Shown in pieces: positions 50,942 through 58,589 of a stretch of 64,000 bases of DNA. The stretch covers positions 1 through 64,000 of the forward strand of contig NZ_JACHWH010000007.1 of the NCBI RefSeq assembly GCF_014191255.1, in the 5' to 3' direction. The position numbers and the translations under genes were made by a program. The notes under the pieces are model-generated. The model saw only the letters and a program-made list of their open reading frames with translations. It was not told the DNA's origin and ran no database searches. The DNA is from Amycolatopsis bartoniae. GTDB lineage: Bacteria > Actinomycetota > Actinomycetes > Mycobacteriales > Pseudonocardiaceae. Position 1 is the first letter of the stretch, and every line of letters starts with the position of its first letter.

Positions 50942-51723
50942 GAAACACCCTCCCTTTCGGACAGATGACGGGACAGGAACGCGCGCAGCCGTTCGGTGGA
51001 CGGGCGGGCGAACAGGTCGGCGGGCTTGCCCTCCTCGACGATCCGCCCCGCCTCCATGAACACGCACCGGTCGGCGGCCTCCCGCGCGAACGCCATCTCG
51101 TGCGTGACGACGACCATCGTGGTGCCGGCCGCCGCGAGGTCCCGCAGCACCGCGAGCACCTCGTCGACCAGCTCCGGGTCGAGCGCGCTGGTCGGCTCGT
51201 CGAACAGCATGATCCGCGGCCGCACGAGCACGGCCCGCGCGATCGCCACCCGCTGCTGCTGCCCGCCGGACAGCTGCCGCGGGTAGTGGTCCTCGCGGCC
51301 CGCGAGACCGATGCGCGCCAGCAGCTCACGCGCCTCACGTTCCACAGTGGATCGATCGCGGCCGTGCACGCGGATCGCCGCGTCGGTGACGTTGCGCAGC
51401 ACGGTGAACTGCGGGAACAGGTTGAACTGCTGGAACACCATGCTCATCCGCCGTCGCTGGGCGGCGACCTGCCGTTCGCTCAGCGGCCGCAGCCCCCTCG
51501 GCGAGCGCCGGTAGCCCAGCAGCTCGCCGTCGAGGTACAGCGCCCCGCCGTCGATCGACTCCAGCTGGTGCGCGCACCGGATGAGCGTCGACTTGCCCGA
51601 GCCCGACGGCCCGATGATCACGACGGTCTCGCCCTCGTGCACGTCCAGGCTCACCCCGTCGAGCGCGGCCACCTGGCCGAACCGCTTGCGCGCGTCGCTG
51701 ACGCGCAGGACCGGCGGCGTCAT
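50938..51723 (-). CDS. Amino-acid-type ABC transporter ATP-binding protein
   Basis: A 261-residue subunit of the polar amino acid transporter group (GlnQ/HisP-like). Walker A is GPSGSGKST (about 36-44), Q-loop [10 protein letters not shown], signature LSGGQQQR, Walker [16 protein letters not shown]-loop VTHEMAFA. It overlaps the permease gene upstream and the CapA-like gene downstream by 4 bp each. Confidence 0.93.
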   Translation of the reverse strand: MTPPVLRVSDARKRFGQVAALDGVSLDVHEGETVVIIGPSGSGKSTLIRCAHQLESIDGGALYLDGELLGYRRSPRGLRPLSERQVAAQRRRMSMVFQQFNLFPQFTVLRNVTDAAIRVHGRDRSTVEREARELLARIGLAGREDHYPRQLSGGQQQRVAIARAVLVRPRIMLFDEPTSALDPELVDEVLAVLRDLAAAGTTMVVVTHEMAFAREAADRCVFMEAGRIVEEGKPADLFARPSTERLRAFLSRHLSEREGVS

Positions 51724-52616
51724 CGCCGCCCCCGCACGACGGCGGGCAGGTGCCCGCGGGAGAACCACCGCTCCAGGCGGCGCTGCGCGGCCGTCAGCAC
51801 GGTGACCACGACCAGGTACCAGAAGCACGCGACGAGCAGCATCGGCACGATCTCGTACGTGCGGTTGTAGATCACCTGCACCGAGTGCAGCAGGTCCGAC
51901 ATCGCGATCACCGACACCAGCGCGGTGCCCTTGAGCACGTTGATGAACTGGCTGCCCGCGGGCGGGATGATCACGCGCATCGCCTGCGGCAGCACGATCC
52001 TGACCAGCGTCTGCCCCGGCGGATACCCCATCGCGCGCGCCGCGTCCCGCTGCCCGGGGTCGACCGCCGACACCCCGGCGCGGAAGATCTCCGCCAGGTA
52101 CGCCGACTCCACCAGCGACAGCCCGATGACCGCGGCGGTCAGCGGCGTGATCACGGTGTTGGCGTCCCAGCTGCCGAACACCGGCCCGAACGGGATGCCG
52201 ATCGACAGCCGCGGCAGCAGGTACGCCAGGTTGAACCAGAAGATCAGCTGCACCAGCGGCGGAATGCCGCGGAACAACCCGACCCACAGCGTCGCCACCC
52301 ACCGTGCGGGGCCGAACCCGCTCAGCTGCATCGCGGCGACCACCCCGCCCACCACCGAGCCGAGCACCATCGCCGCGACCGCGAGCACCACCGTGGTGCC
52401 CAGCCCGGCCATGACGCTCTTCTCGAACAGGTACTTCGCCACCACGTCCCACTGGAAGCGGGAGTTGCCGACCAGGAACACCACCAGCTGCGCGGCCAGC
52501 ACCGCGAGCACGAGCACGAACAGCCAGCGCAGCGGGCGGAAACGGGACCGGGCCGAGGCGACGTCGTCGGCCATCGGCCGCCCGACTGTTTCCTCCACAG
52601 TGGACACCCGGGTCAC
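51720..52616 (-). CDS. Amino-acid-type ABC transporter permease
   Basis: A 298-residue HisM/GlnP-type permease with about five or six hydrophobic segments ([70 protein letters not shown]). The EAA-like loop is [42 protein letters not shown] set the start at GTG 52616, which overlaps the binding-protein stop as GTGA like the other junctions in this operon. An ATG at 52574 would give a 284-residue protein and is the alternative. Confidence 0.9.
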   Translation of the reverse strand: MTRVSTVEETVGRPMADDVASARSRFRPLRWLFVLVLAVLAAQLVVFLVGNSRFQWDVVAKYLFEKSVMAGLGTTVVLAVAAMVLGSVVGGVVAAMQLSGFGPARWVATLWVGLFRGIPPLVQLIFWFNLAYLLPRLSIGIPFGPVFGSWDANTVITPLTAAVIGLSLVESAYLAEIFRAGVSAVDPGQRDAARAMGYPPGQTLVRIVLPQAMRVIIPPAGSQFINVLKGTALVSVIAMSDLLHSVQVIYNRTYEIVPMLLVACFWYLVVVTVLTAAQRRLERWFSRGHLPAVVRGRR

Positions 52617-53539
52617 CCGGCCGAGGCCACGTCGAACAGCGGCCGCGGGACGGTGACGTCGTTCAGGCCCCACTGGTTCATGATCCGGGCGTAGGTGCCG
52701 TCGCGGAACAGCTCCTCGAACGCCTTCTGCAACACCGGGCCCAGCCCCGCGGACTTCGGCGTGTACAACGCCAGGTTGTCCTTGGTGGCGCCCTGTTCCT
52801 CGGTCTGCGTCACGTACTCGTACTGCCCCTTCTGCTGCGTGGTCACGTCGATCGCGGCGGCCTGCGTCATGCCCGCGGCCTCGGCGCGGCCGGACTTGGC
52901 CGCCAGCAGCGTCGCGTTGGTGTCGTCGAGCCCGATCACCTGCGCCGCCGGGCGCCCTTCGCGCTGGCAGAACGCGGACAGCTTGGCGAGCTGGTCCTCC
53001 ACCACGCTGCCGGTGACCACGGCGACGCGCTTGCCGCACAGGTCGTCGGCCTGCTTGACACCGGCCGTGGAGCCCACCGGAACCACGTAGGACGTGCGGG
53101 TGGTCATCCAGGTGACGGTGTCGAACTGCTGCTCGCGTTCGGCGGTGGCCTTGGCGGGCCCGTTGAACGCGTCGTACCGGCCGCTGAGCATGCCCTGCAG
53201 CGCGGCCGGGAGGCCGCTGACGATGGTGGTTTCCACGCGCACGCCCAGGATCTGGCCGAGCGCCTGCTGGAAGTCGTGGTCGATGCCGGTGACCGTCGTG
53301 CCGTCCGGCGACACCGTGCGGTACGGCGGGTGGGAGTCACCGGCGAACCGGAGCAGCCCGGCGTCCCTGACCGCCTGCGGCAGCTGGTCGTGCAGCGCCG
53401 GGACGACGGCGAGGCCGGCCGCGGCGGGCGCGGGCGCGGAGGCCGCGCCGTCGTCCACCGTGCACGCGGTCAGGGCGAGCCCCGTGGCGACGGCCGCCGC
53501 GATCGTGCTTCGACGCCATTGACGAAGTGAGAACCCCAT
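52613..53539 (-). CDS. ABC transporter substrate-binding lipoprotein (polar amino acid type)
   Basis: A 308-residue SBP_bac_3-type protein. The lipoprotein signal ends LALTAC near residue 26. The mature part has [39 protein letters not shown], a standard start for this family, then [35 protein letters not shown] and the end [13 protein letters not shown]. The ligand is probably an amino acid or a small cationic/aromatic acid derivative. It is the first gene of the eight-gene operon and diverges from the PaaX-type gene across about 220 bp. Confidence 0.9.
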   Translation of the reverse strand: MGFSLRQWRRSTIAAAVATGLALTACTVDDGAASAPAPAAAGLAVVPALHDQLPQAVRDAGLLRFAGDSHPPYRTVSPDGTTVTGIDHDFQQALGQILGVRVETTIVSGLPAALQGMLSGRYDAFNGPAKATAEREQQFDTVTWMTTRTSYVVPVGSTAGVKQADDLCGKRVAVVTGSVVEDQLAKLSAFCQREGRPAAQVIGLDDTNATLLAAKSGRAEAAGMTQAAAIDVTTQQKGQYEYVTQTEEQGATKDNLALYTPKSAGLGPVLQKAFEELFRDGTYARIMNQWGLNDVTVPRPLFDVASAG

Positions 53540-53621
53540 ATCAGTTTCTTCCTGCGCGAGGCCGTCCGGAGTGGACGGCACGGGGAGCGAGCGGGGATCC
53601 TGCGAAGGATGGATTGCTATC

Positions 53622-53647
53622 TTGGCGCCGATCGTCGCATGATGTGT
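53622..53647 (+). repeat. Direct repeat flanking the paaX-like gene, copy 1
   Basis: This 26-bp stretch contains GATCGTCNNATGANGTGT preceded by TTGRCGCC. A second copy with 22 of 26 aligned bases the same (one base longer) lies after the gene at 54750-54776. The first copy is in the divergent promoter region and could be an operator. It is followed by TCGCGTGATTC, which repeats TCGCATGAT inside it. Confidence 0.55.
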
Positions 53648-53757
53648 CGCGTGATTCAACCCCTTGTCCACTGCGGCCCGCCGGAGCTGCCAGCATGGAC
53701 ACCGGCGGCGGCACCGGCCCGCCGCTCCGACCGGACCTTCGGACAGGCAGGCGAGGA

Positions 53758-54741
53758 ATGACGACGGGCCCGCTGCCCCGCTCACAGCAGGGAGCCGAGC
53801 CGCAGCTGCTGCTCACCTCCCTGCTCGGCGACTTCTGGTACTGGCGCGACGAGCACATCCCGTCCGCCGCGCTCGTGCGGCTGCTGGGCGAGTTCGACAT
53901 CACCCCGGCCAGCGCGCGGGCCGCCATCCGCAGGCTCGCCGCGCGCGGTCTGCTCACCGCGTCGCGGTCCGGGCGCACGACGGCGTACGGCATTCCCGCC
54001 CGCACGTCCGAGGTGATCATCGAGCGCACGCACCGCATGCTGACGTTCGGCGCGACCGCGCCCGACTGGGACGGCCGGTGGACGGTGGTCGCCTTCTCGG
54101 TGCCGGAACACGACCGCGGGATGCGCACGACGCTGCGCACCCAGCTGCGTGCCCTGCGGTTCAGCGCCCTGTACGACGGGGTGTGGGTGAGCCCGCACGA
54201 CCTGGCGGAAAGCGCTCTCTCGGTGCTGAACGAGCTGGGCATCGCCAGCGCCACGGTCTTCCGCGCGACGGAGGTGCCCGGCGGGGGCAGCAGCCCGGTC
54301 GCGGCGTTCGACCTCGGCCCGCTCGCCAAGGAGTACCAGCGCTTCGCCGAACGCTACGAGCCGGTGCTCGCGAGCCTCGACGACGGGCTGGTCAGTCCCG
54401 CGCAGGCGCTGCGCATCCGCACCGAGCTGCGCGTGGACTGGCGCCGGTTTCCGGAGACCGACCCGGATCTGCCCGCCGAGCTGCTGCCCGGGCACTGGGC
54501 GCGGGACCGCGCGCAGAAGGTGTTCCTGCAGATCTACGACCGCCTCGGCCCGCTCGCCGAGCTGCGGTTCCGGCAGCTGCTGGCCACCACCGACCCGGGG
54601 CTGGCCGCGCTGGCGTCGCACCACGACTCCAAGACGGTCGCCGCGTTGTTCGCCGAGCTGGGCGACCGCCACCCGGCGGGCGACACGCCGTTCGAACAGG
54701 CCGCCGAGGCCCGGCGGCTGGACGAGGTGCGGCAGAGCTGA
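53758..54741 (+). CDS. PaaX-family transcriptional regulator
   Basis: A 327-residue repressor of the PaaX family: N-terminal winged helix (about 18-80: LLLTSLLGDFWYWRDEHIPSAALVRLLGEFDITPASARAAIRRLAARGLL), a Cas2-like middle domain (about 100-190: DGRWTVVAFSVPEHDRGMRTTLRTQLRALRFSALYDGVWVSP) and the PaaX C-terminal domain (about 210-310: FAERYEPVLASL, VDWRRFPETDPDLPAELLPGHW). PaaX itself senses phenylacetyl-CoA; homologues sense other acyl-CoA compounds. As the divergent partner of an operon that makes a CoA thioester, it is the natural regulator. GAGGA precedes the ATG at 53758. Confidence 0.92.
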   Translation: MTTGPLPRSQQGAEPQLLLTSLLGDFWYWRDEHIPSAALVRLLGEFDITPASARAAIRRLAARGLLTASRSGRTTAYGIPARTSEVIIERTHRMLTFGATAPDWDGRWTVVAFSVPEHDRGMRTTLRTQLRALRFSALYDGVWVSPHDLAESALSVLNELGIASATVFRATEVPGGGSSPVAAFDLGPLAKEYQRFAERYEPVLASLDDGLVSPAQALRIRTELRVDWRRFPETDPDLPAELLPGHWARDRAQKVFLQIYDRLGPLAELRFRQLLATTDPGLAALASHHDSKTVAALFAELGDRHPAGDTPFEQAAEARRLDEVRQS

Positions 54742-54749
54742 GTCACAGA

Positions 54750-54776
54750 TTGACGCCCGATCGTCAAATGAGGTGT
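54750..54776 (+). repeat. Direct repeat flanking the paaX-like gene, copy 2
   Basis: The second copy of the repeat lies between the convergent stops of the PaaX gene (54741) and the reductase gene (54787), a place where an operator is not expected. It shares TTGRCGCC and GATCGTCNNATGANGTGT with the copy at 53622. TGACG (54751-54755) and CGTCA (54762-54766) inside it also form an inverted pair. Confidence 0.5.
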
Positions 54777-54786
54777 ATCAGTTTCG

Positions 54787-55386
54787 TCAGCGGGCCAGGG
54801 AGACGGCGAAGGGCTGGAAACCGTGGCGGCGCAGGAGGTGGGGCACCACCAGGATCATGGCCTCGGTGGCGCGCGCGGTGGTGATGTCGCCGAGGTCCTC
54901 CAGCCACTCCGGCCGCCAGCCCAGGTCCCCGAGCAGCCCGGCGACCGTCTTCTTCGCCTGGTCGTCGTCGCCGGAAAGGTAAGCCGTGGGCGGGGTCGCG
55001 AGGATCTCCGGGGCAGTCATGACCGGAAACAGCATCGTGTTGAGGGTCTTGACCACCCGCGTGCCGGGCAGGGCGGCCTGCAGCTGCTCGGCGAGACTGC
55101 TGCCCGGATAACACAGTTCGCCCGGCAGGCCGTCCGCGCCGTGGCGGGTGGCGTTCGAGAGGTCGACGAGAATCTTCCCGTCGAGTTCGTCCCGCAGGCC
55201 CGTGAGCCGTTGCAGGGCGCTGTCGCCGGGCGTCGCGTTGATCACGATCTCCGCCGTCCGGGCAGCGATGCGGACCCCGTCCTCCGGGCTCCGGCTACCG
55301 ACCACGACGTGGTGCCCGGCAGCGGCGAGCTTGTCCGCGAGTGCGGTGCCGACGCGGCCCGCGCCCAGGATGCCGATGGTGCTCAT
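54787..55386 (-). CDS. F420-dependent NADP reductase-like oxidoreductase
   Basis: A 199-residue dinucleotide-binding protein of the F420_oxidored type (PF03807). It starts STIGILGAGRVGTALADKLAAAGHHVVVGSRS, followed by AEIVINATPGDSALQRL, KILVDLSNATR and TRVVKTLNTMLFPVM. These proteins transfer hydride between NADP and F420 or act on unknown substrates. It is 21 bp below the IMPase-like gene and probably co-transcribed with it. Confidence 0.85.
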   Translation of the reverse strand: MSTIGILGAGRVGTALADKLAAAGHHVVVGSRSPEDGVRIAARTAEIVINATPGDSALQRLTGLRDELDGKILVDLSNATRHGADGLPGELCYPGSSLAEQLQAALPGTRVVKTLNTMLFPVMTAPEILATPPTAYLSGDDDQAKKTVAGLLGDLGWRPEWLEDLGDITTARATEAMILVVPHLLRRHGFQPFAVSLAR

Positions 55387-55407
55387 GAGACAAAACTCCT
55401 TGCGGTG

Positions 55408-56220
55408 TCAGGCGATCGGTGACAGGACGGCGAGGGCAGCGGCGTGGACACCGGGCGCGGCGGCCAGGAAGTCGCGGCTGCCCGTGCGCCACGGCTCGCC
55501 CGCCAGGTCGGTGACCACACCACCGGCCTCGGCGACCAGCAGGGCACCGGCGACCAAGCCCGAGCGGACGTCGGAGAACTGCCAGAACGCGTCCGTGCGC
55601 CCGGCGGCGACGTGGATGAGCTGCATCGTCGCGGGTACGGACACGCGCACCACCAGCCCGCTCGTGAGCATGGCGCTGACCGACTCGCCGATCCGCCGGA
55701 ACGTGTCCTCGCCCTCGCCGGGCCTGGCCTGCCCGGTGCCGGCGAGCGTGGCGCCCAGGTCGGTCTTGGCGGACACCCGCAGCGGCCGGTCGTCGAGGTA
55801 CGCGCCGCCTCCGGCGACGGCGGTGTAGGTGTCGCCGGTCAGCGGCACGTGGACGACGGTGAGCACCGGCTGGTTGTCGCGGACCAGGGTGGCGGTGACG
55901 GCCCACTCGCCCATGCCGTGGACGTGGTTGATGTTGCCCTCGGCGGGGTCGGCGACCCACCACTCCCCGGGCGGCAGCGCGCCGCCGGCCAGCTCGTCCT
56001 CGGCCCACTGCGAGCCCGGCCGGGCCTTCAGCAGCGGCTCGCGCAGCACGGCGAGCACCGCGTCGTCGTTGGCGTGGATCTCGCCGACGATCTCGTCCAG
56101 GCTCACCCCCCGGGCGTGTGTGGTGTACCGCTCGCGCAGCGTGTCACCGGCCTTGCGCACCGCGGCCGTCACGCCGGACAGCAGGGCCGGGTCGGCGACG
56201 AAAGGCATGGCTGTACTCAT
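55408..56220 (-). CDS. Inositol monophosphatase-family protein with altered active site
   Basis: A 270-residue IMPase-fold protein. Expected metal motifs are present in changed form: the second Glu region is WAEDELAGG, the DPxDGT motif reads VADPAEGNINHVHG, and the final WDxxAG motif reads SDVRSGLVAGALLVAEAGG. The replacement of Asp by Glu in DPAEG and of Thr by Asn, with loss of the Trp, suggests a non-standard phosphatase or a protein with another role. It is divergent from the LysR gene at 56334, across a clear inverted repeat. Confidence 0.8.
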   Translation of the reverse strand: MSTAMPFVADPALLSGVTAAVRKAGDTLRERYTTHARGVSLDEIVGEIHANDDAVLAVLREPLLKARPGSQWAEDELAGGALPPGEWWVADPAEGNINHVHGMGEWAVTATLVRDNQPVLTVVHVPLTGDTYTAVAGGGAYLDDRPLRVSAKTDLGATLAGTGQARPGEGEDTFRRIGESVSAMLTSGLVVRVSVPATMQLIHVAAGRTDAFWQFSDVRSGLVAGALLVAEAGGVVTDLAGEPWRTGSRDFLAAAPGVHAAALAVLSPIA

Positions 56221-56299
56221 GAACGGGCTCCCTGGATTTCGTTCGACCGCGGGCCTTTCCTGCCCGCACTGCGAACGTAGGCCGCCCTGCCATTAACGA

Positions 56300-56320
56300 C
56301 AAGTGCATGCTTTGCACTTG
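56300..56320. promoter_or_regulatory. Inverted repeat in the IMPase-like/LysR divergent promoter
   Basis: CAAGTGCA-TGCTT-TGCACTTG is a perfect 8-5-8 inverted repeat 14 bp before the LysR start. It is the likely LysR site for autoregulation and control of the divergent genes. Confidence 0.6.
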
Positions 56321-56333
56321 TAGAGTTACTCGC

Positions 56334-57233
56334 ATGCAACTGGATCTGAACCTGCTGACGGTCCTCGACGCGTTGCTGGAGGAGGGCAGCGTCGCCGGTG
56401 CGGCGGCGCGGCTGCACGTCACCGCTCCGGCGATGAGCCGGTCACTCGGCCGCATCCGCAAGGCCACGGGGGATCAGATCCTGGTCCGCACCGGCCGGAG
56501 CATGGTGCCGACGACGCGCGCGCTGGGGATGCGCGCCGAGGTCCACGCGCTCGTGCAGCAGGCGCAGCGGCTCCTGTCCGCCCGGCAGGAGCTCGACCTG
56601 GCGGCGCTGGACCGGGTGTTCACCGTGCGCTGGCACGACGCGCTGACCGCCGCCTGCGGCACGGCGTTCGTCGCCGCCGTACACCGGCAGGCGCCCGGCG
56701 TCCAGCTGCGCCTGCCCGCCGAGCCCGGCACGGACACGCCCGAGCTGCGCCGGGGCGAGGTCGACCTGGAGTCCAGCGCCGGCAGACCCGCCCTGCCCGA
56801 CGTCAGCCACCGCCTCGTCGGCCGCGACCGGCTGGTCGTCGCGGTGCGGCCCGGTCATCCGCTCACCGAGGGCCGGCCGGACGTCGAGCGCTACGCGGCG
56901 GCCGAGCACGTCCTCGTCTCGCGGCGCGGCCGCCTGCGTGACCCGGTGGACGAGGCCCTGGCCGCGCACGGTCGTGCGCGCCGGGTGGTCGCCACGGGGC
57001 CGACGGCCGCCATGGCGCTGCACCTGGCCCTCGACACCGACCTGGTGGTCACCGTTCCCGAGGCGGTCACCCGTGCGGCGCGGGACCGCCTCGGCCTGGT
57101 CACGCTGCCACTGCCGGTCGAGATGCCCGACGTCCCGCTGTACCTGGTGTGGCACCGGCGTTACGACGAGGACCGCGCCCACGCGTGGCTGCGTGACCTG
57201 GCCACCGAGACCGTGCGGACGTTGTTCGGCTGA
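56334..57233 (+). CDS. LysR-family transcriptional regulator
   Basis: A 299-residue LysR protein of the NodD/PcpR-like style: MQLDLNLLTVLDALLEEGSVAGAAARLHVTAPAMSRSLGRIRKATGDQILVRTGRSMVPT for the DNA-binding part (about 1-65), and the effector domain with FTVRWHDALTAACGTAF, DRLVVAVRPGHPLTEG and LALDTDLVVTVPEAV. ATG at 56334 is preferred over an upstream ATG at 56307 because it starts at the conserved LDLNLL. Its stop abuts the stop of the convergent Lcp gene (TGATCA). Confidence 0.92.
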   Translation: MQLDLNLLTVLDALLEEGSVAGAAARLHVTAPAMSRSLGRIRKATGDQILVRTGRSMVPTTRALGMRAEVHALVQQAQRLLSARQELDLAALDRVFTVRWHDALTAACGTAFVAAVHRQAPGVQLRLPAEPGTDTPELRRGEVDLESSAGRPALPDVSHRLVGRDRLVVAVRPGHPLTEGRPDVERYAAAEHVLVSRRGRLRDPVDEALAAHGRARRVVATGPTAAMALHLALDTDLVVTVPEAVTRAARDRLGLVTLPLPVEMPDVPLYLVWHRRYDEDRAHAWLRDLATETVRTLFG

Positions 57234-58418
57234 TCAGGATCCCGGCCGGTTGCCCGTCGGGATGGTGATCGGCGTGGTGGTCGGCGAGGTGAAGTTGTTC
57301 AGGAACAGCATGGCGACCGAGCGCAGGAGCTGGTCGAACACGTAGAACCCCGCCGGGGCAACGGGAATCAGGCCCTCGCGGAACGCGATGTAGGCCGGCC
57401 ACCCGGTGCGGATCAGCGTCGCCGCGCCGTAGTCGCGGGGCAGGCCGAGCCAGTCGCCGATCTCGTCGCTGAGCACGTAGCGCACGAATTCGTCGAGGAT
57501 GCCGCGGGTCAGCCCGCCGTCGAGCTGGGCGGTGAGCCCGAGCAGCACCTCCGCCAGCGCCTTGCCCTCGGTGGTCGGGGCGAGCAGCGGCGTGAGCACC
57601 TGCGCCGACTGCGCGTCCGCGGCGGCCCACGTCTGCGGGATGAACTCGTCGTGCACCCCGAGCAGGTGCAGCGCGACCTGCCACTGGTGCAGGAAGGCGT
57701 CCTCGTCCGCGGCCGACATCGGGACCTTCCACTCGGCCAGCTTCCGGTGCACGAACGTGCCGAGGCTGTGGAAGGTGATCAGGATGTCGCCGTTGCTGAT
57801 CGGGATCCGCTCGTCCGACACCGCCGTCCACTGCGGCGACCGCGGCAGCAGGTGGCGCACCGCGGCGTGCACCAGGCGGGTCTTGTTGACCGTGACCACG
57901 AACTGACCCGAGGGCTCGAACGCGTTCAGGTCGCTCAGGTCGTAGCCGAAGGTGAACGTCTTGGCCGCGCGGTTCTTCATGTCGGCCCCGCCCGCGGACC
58001 AGTAGACCGACCGGGCCTCCCGCGGGATCACCGTGCTCATGATGCCGCTGCCGAGGCCGTACAGCATGAACAGGTAGGTGTCCTTGCGCCGGTTGAAGTC
58101 CGCGGCGCGGCGCAGCTTGGCGCGGTCGGCCCAGGATGGCAGCTGGTTGTTCCGCTGGAGGTACGCGGCGAGGTTCGCGGGCAGGCCGGCGGGCAGTGCG
58201 TCGCCGTTGTTCACCCACGAGCTCAGCGCGGTGTTCACCGCCGGCACCTGGCCGGCGTCGAGGACCCCCGCCATCAGCGGGTCCACCTCGTCGTCCCAGA
58301 CCTCCCACGGGTCGGTGCCCGTCGCCGCCCACGACCACGCCGGGACGGCGCTCGCCGCCCCCACCAGGCCCAGTGCGACACCGAGCGACAGCGCGCTTCT
58401 CCTGTTGAGATTGCTCAT
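57234..58418 (-). CDS. lcp: Latex-clearing protein (Lcp-type rubber oxygenase)
   Basis: A 394-residue secreted b-type haem oxygenase of the DUF2236/Lcp family that cleaves cis-1,4-polyisoprene to oligo-isoprenoid aldehydes. The N-terminus NRRSALSLGVALGLVG is a Tat signal. Residues known to matter in Lcp of Streptomyces K30 (as I recall: E148, R164, K167, T168, H198) all occur with a constant offset of 14: E134 in IPREARSVYW, R150, K153 and T154 in NRAAKTFTFGYDL, and H184 in TRLVHAAVRH. Length fits the family. It is divergent from a tandem TetR gene, which is the usual type of Lcp regulator neighbour. Confidence 0.9.
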   Translation of the reverse strand: MSNLNRRSALSLGVALGLVGAASAVPAWSWAATGTDPWEVWDDEVDPLMAGVLDAGQVPAVNTALSSWVNNGDALPAGLPANLAAYLQRNNQLPSWADRAKLRRAADFNRRKDTYLFMLYGLGSGIMSTVIPREARSVYWSAGGADMKNRAAKTFTFGYDLSDLNAFEPSGQFVVTVNKTRLVHAAVRHLLPRSPQWTAVSDERIPISNGDILITFHSLGTFVHRKLAEWKVPMSAADEDAFLHQWQVALHLLGVHDEFIPQTWAAADAQSAQVLTPLLAPTTEGKALAEVLLGLTAQLDGGLTRGILDEFVRYVLSDEIGDWLGLPRDYGAATLIRTGWPAYIAFREGLIPVAPAGFYVFDQLLRSVAMLFLNNFTSPTTTPITIPTGNRPGS

Positions 58419-58425
58419 TTACTTA

Positions 58426-58443
58426 CCTAGCTTCCTTGGTAGG
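58426..58443. promoter_or_regulatory. Candidate TetR operator before lcp
   Basis: CCTAGCTTCCTTGGTAGG has matching ends CCTA and TAGG and further symmetric positions. It starts 8 bp before the lcp ATG, in an AT-richer stretch, between lcp and the divergent TetR gene. Confidence 0.4.
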
Positions 58444-58589
58444 CAAAATAAGGTGTACGACGAGACTTATCATTAACATATCGACCCGGATCGCCGGTCG
58501 GCAAGAGGCCGCCGCGCCCGGCGCCGGTCCGGCTCGTGGTTGACTGCGCGTATGGCCCAGTTCCCGCGTCCGTCCGCCGGGGCCGGCCG

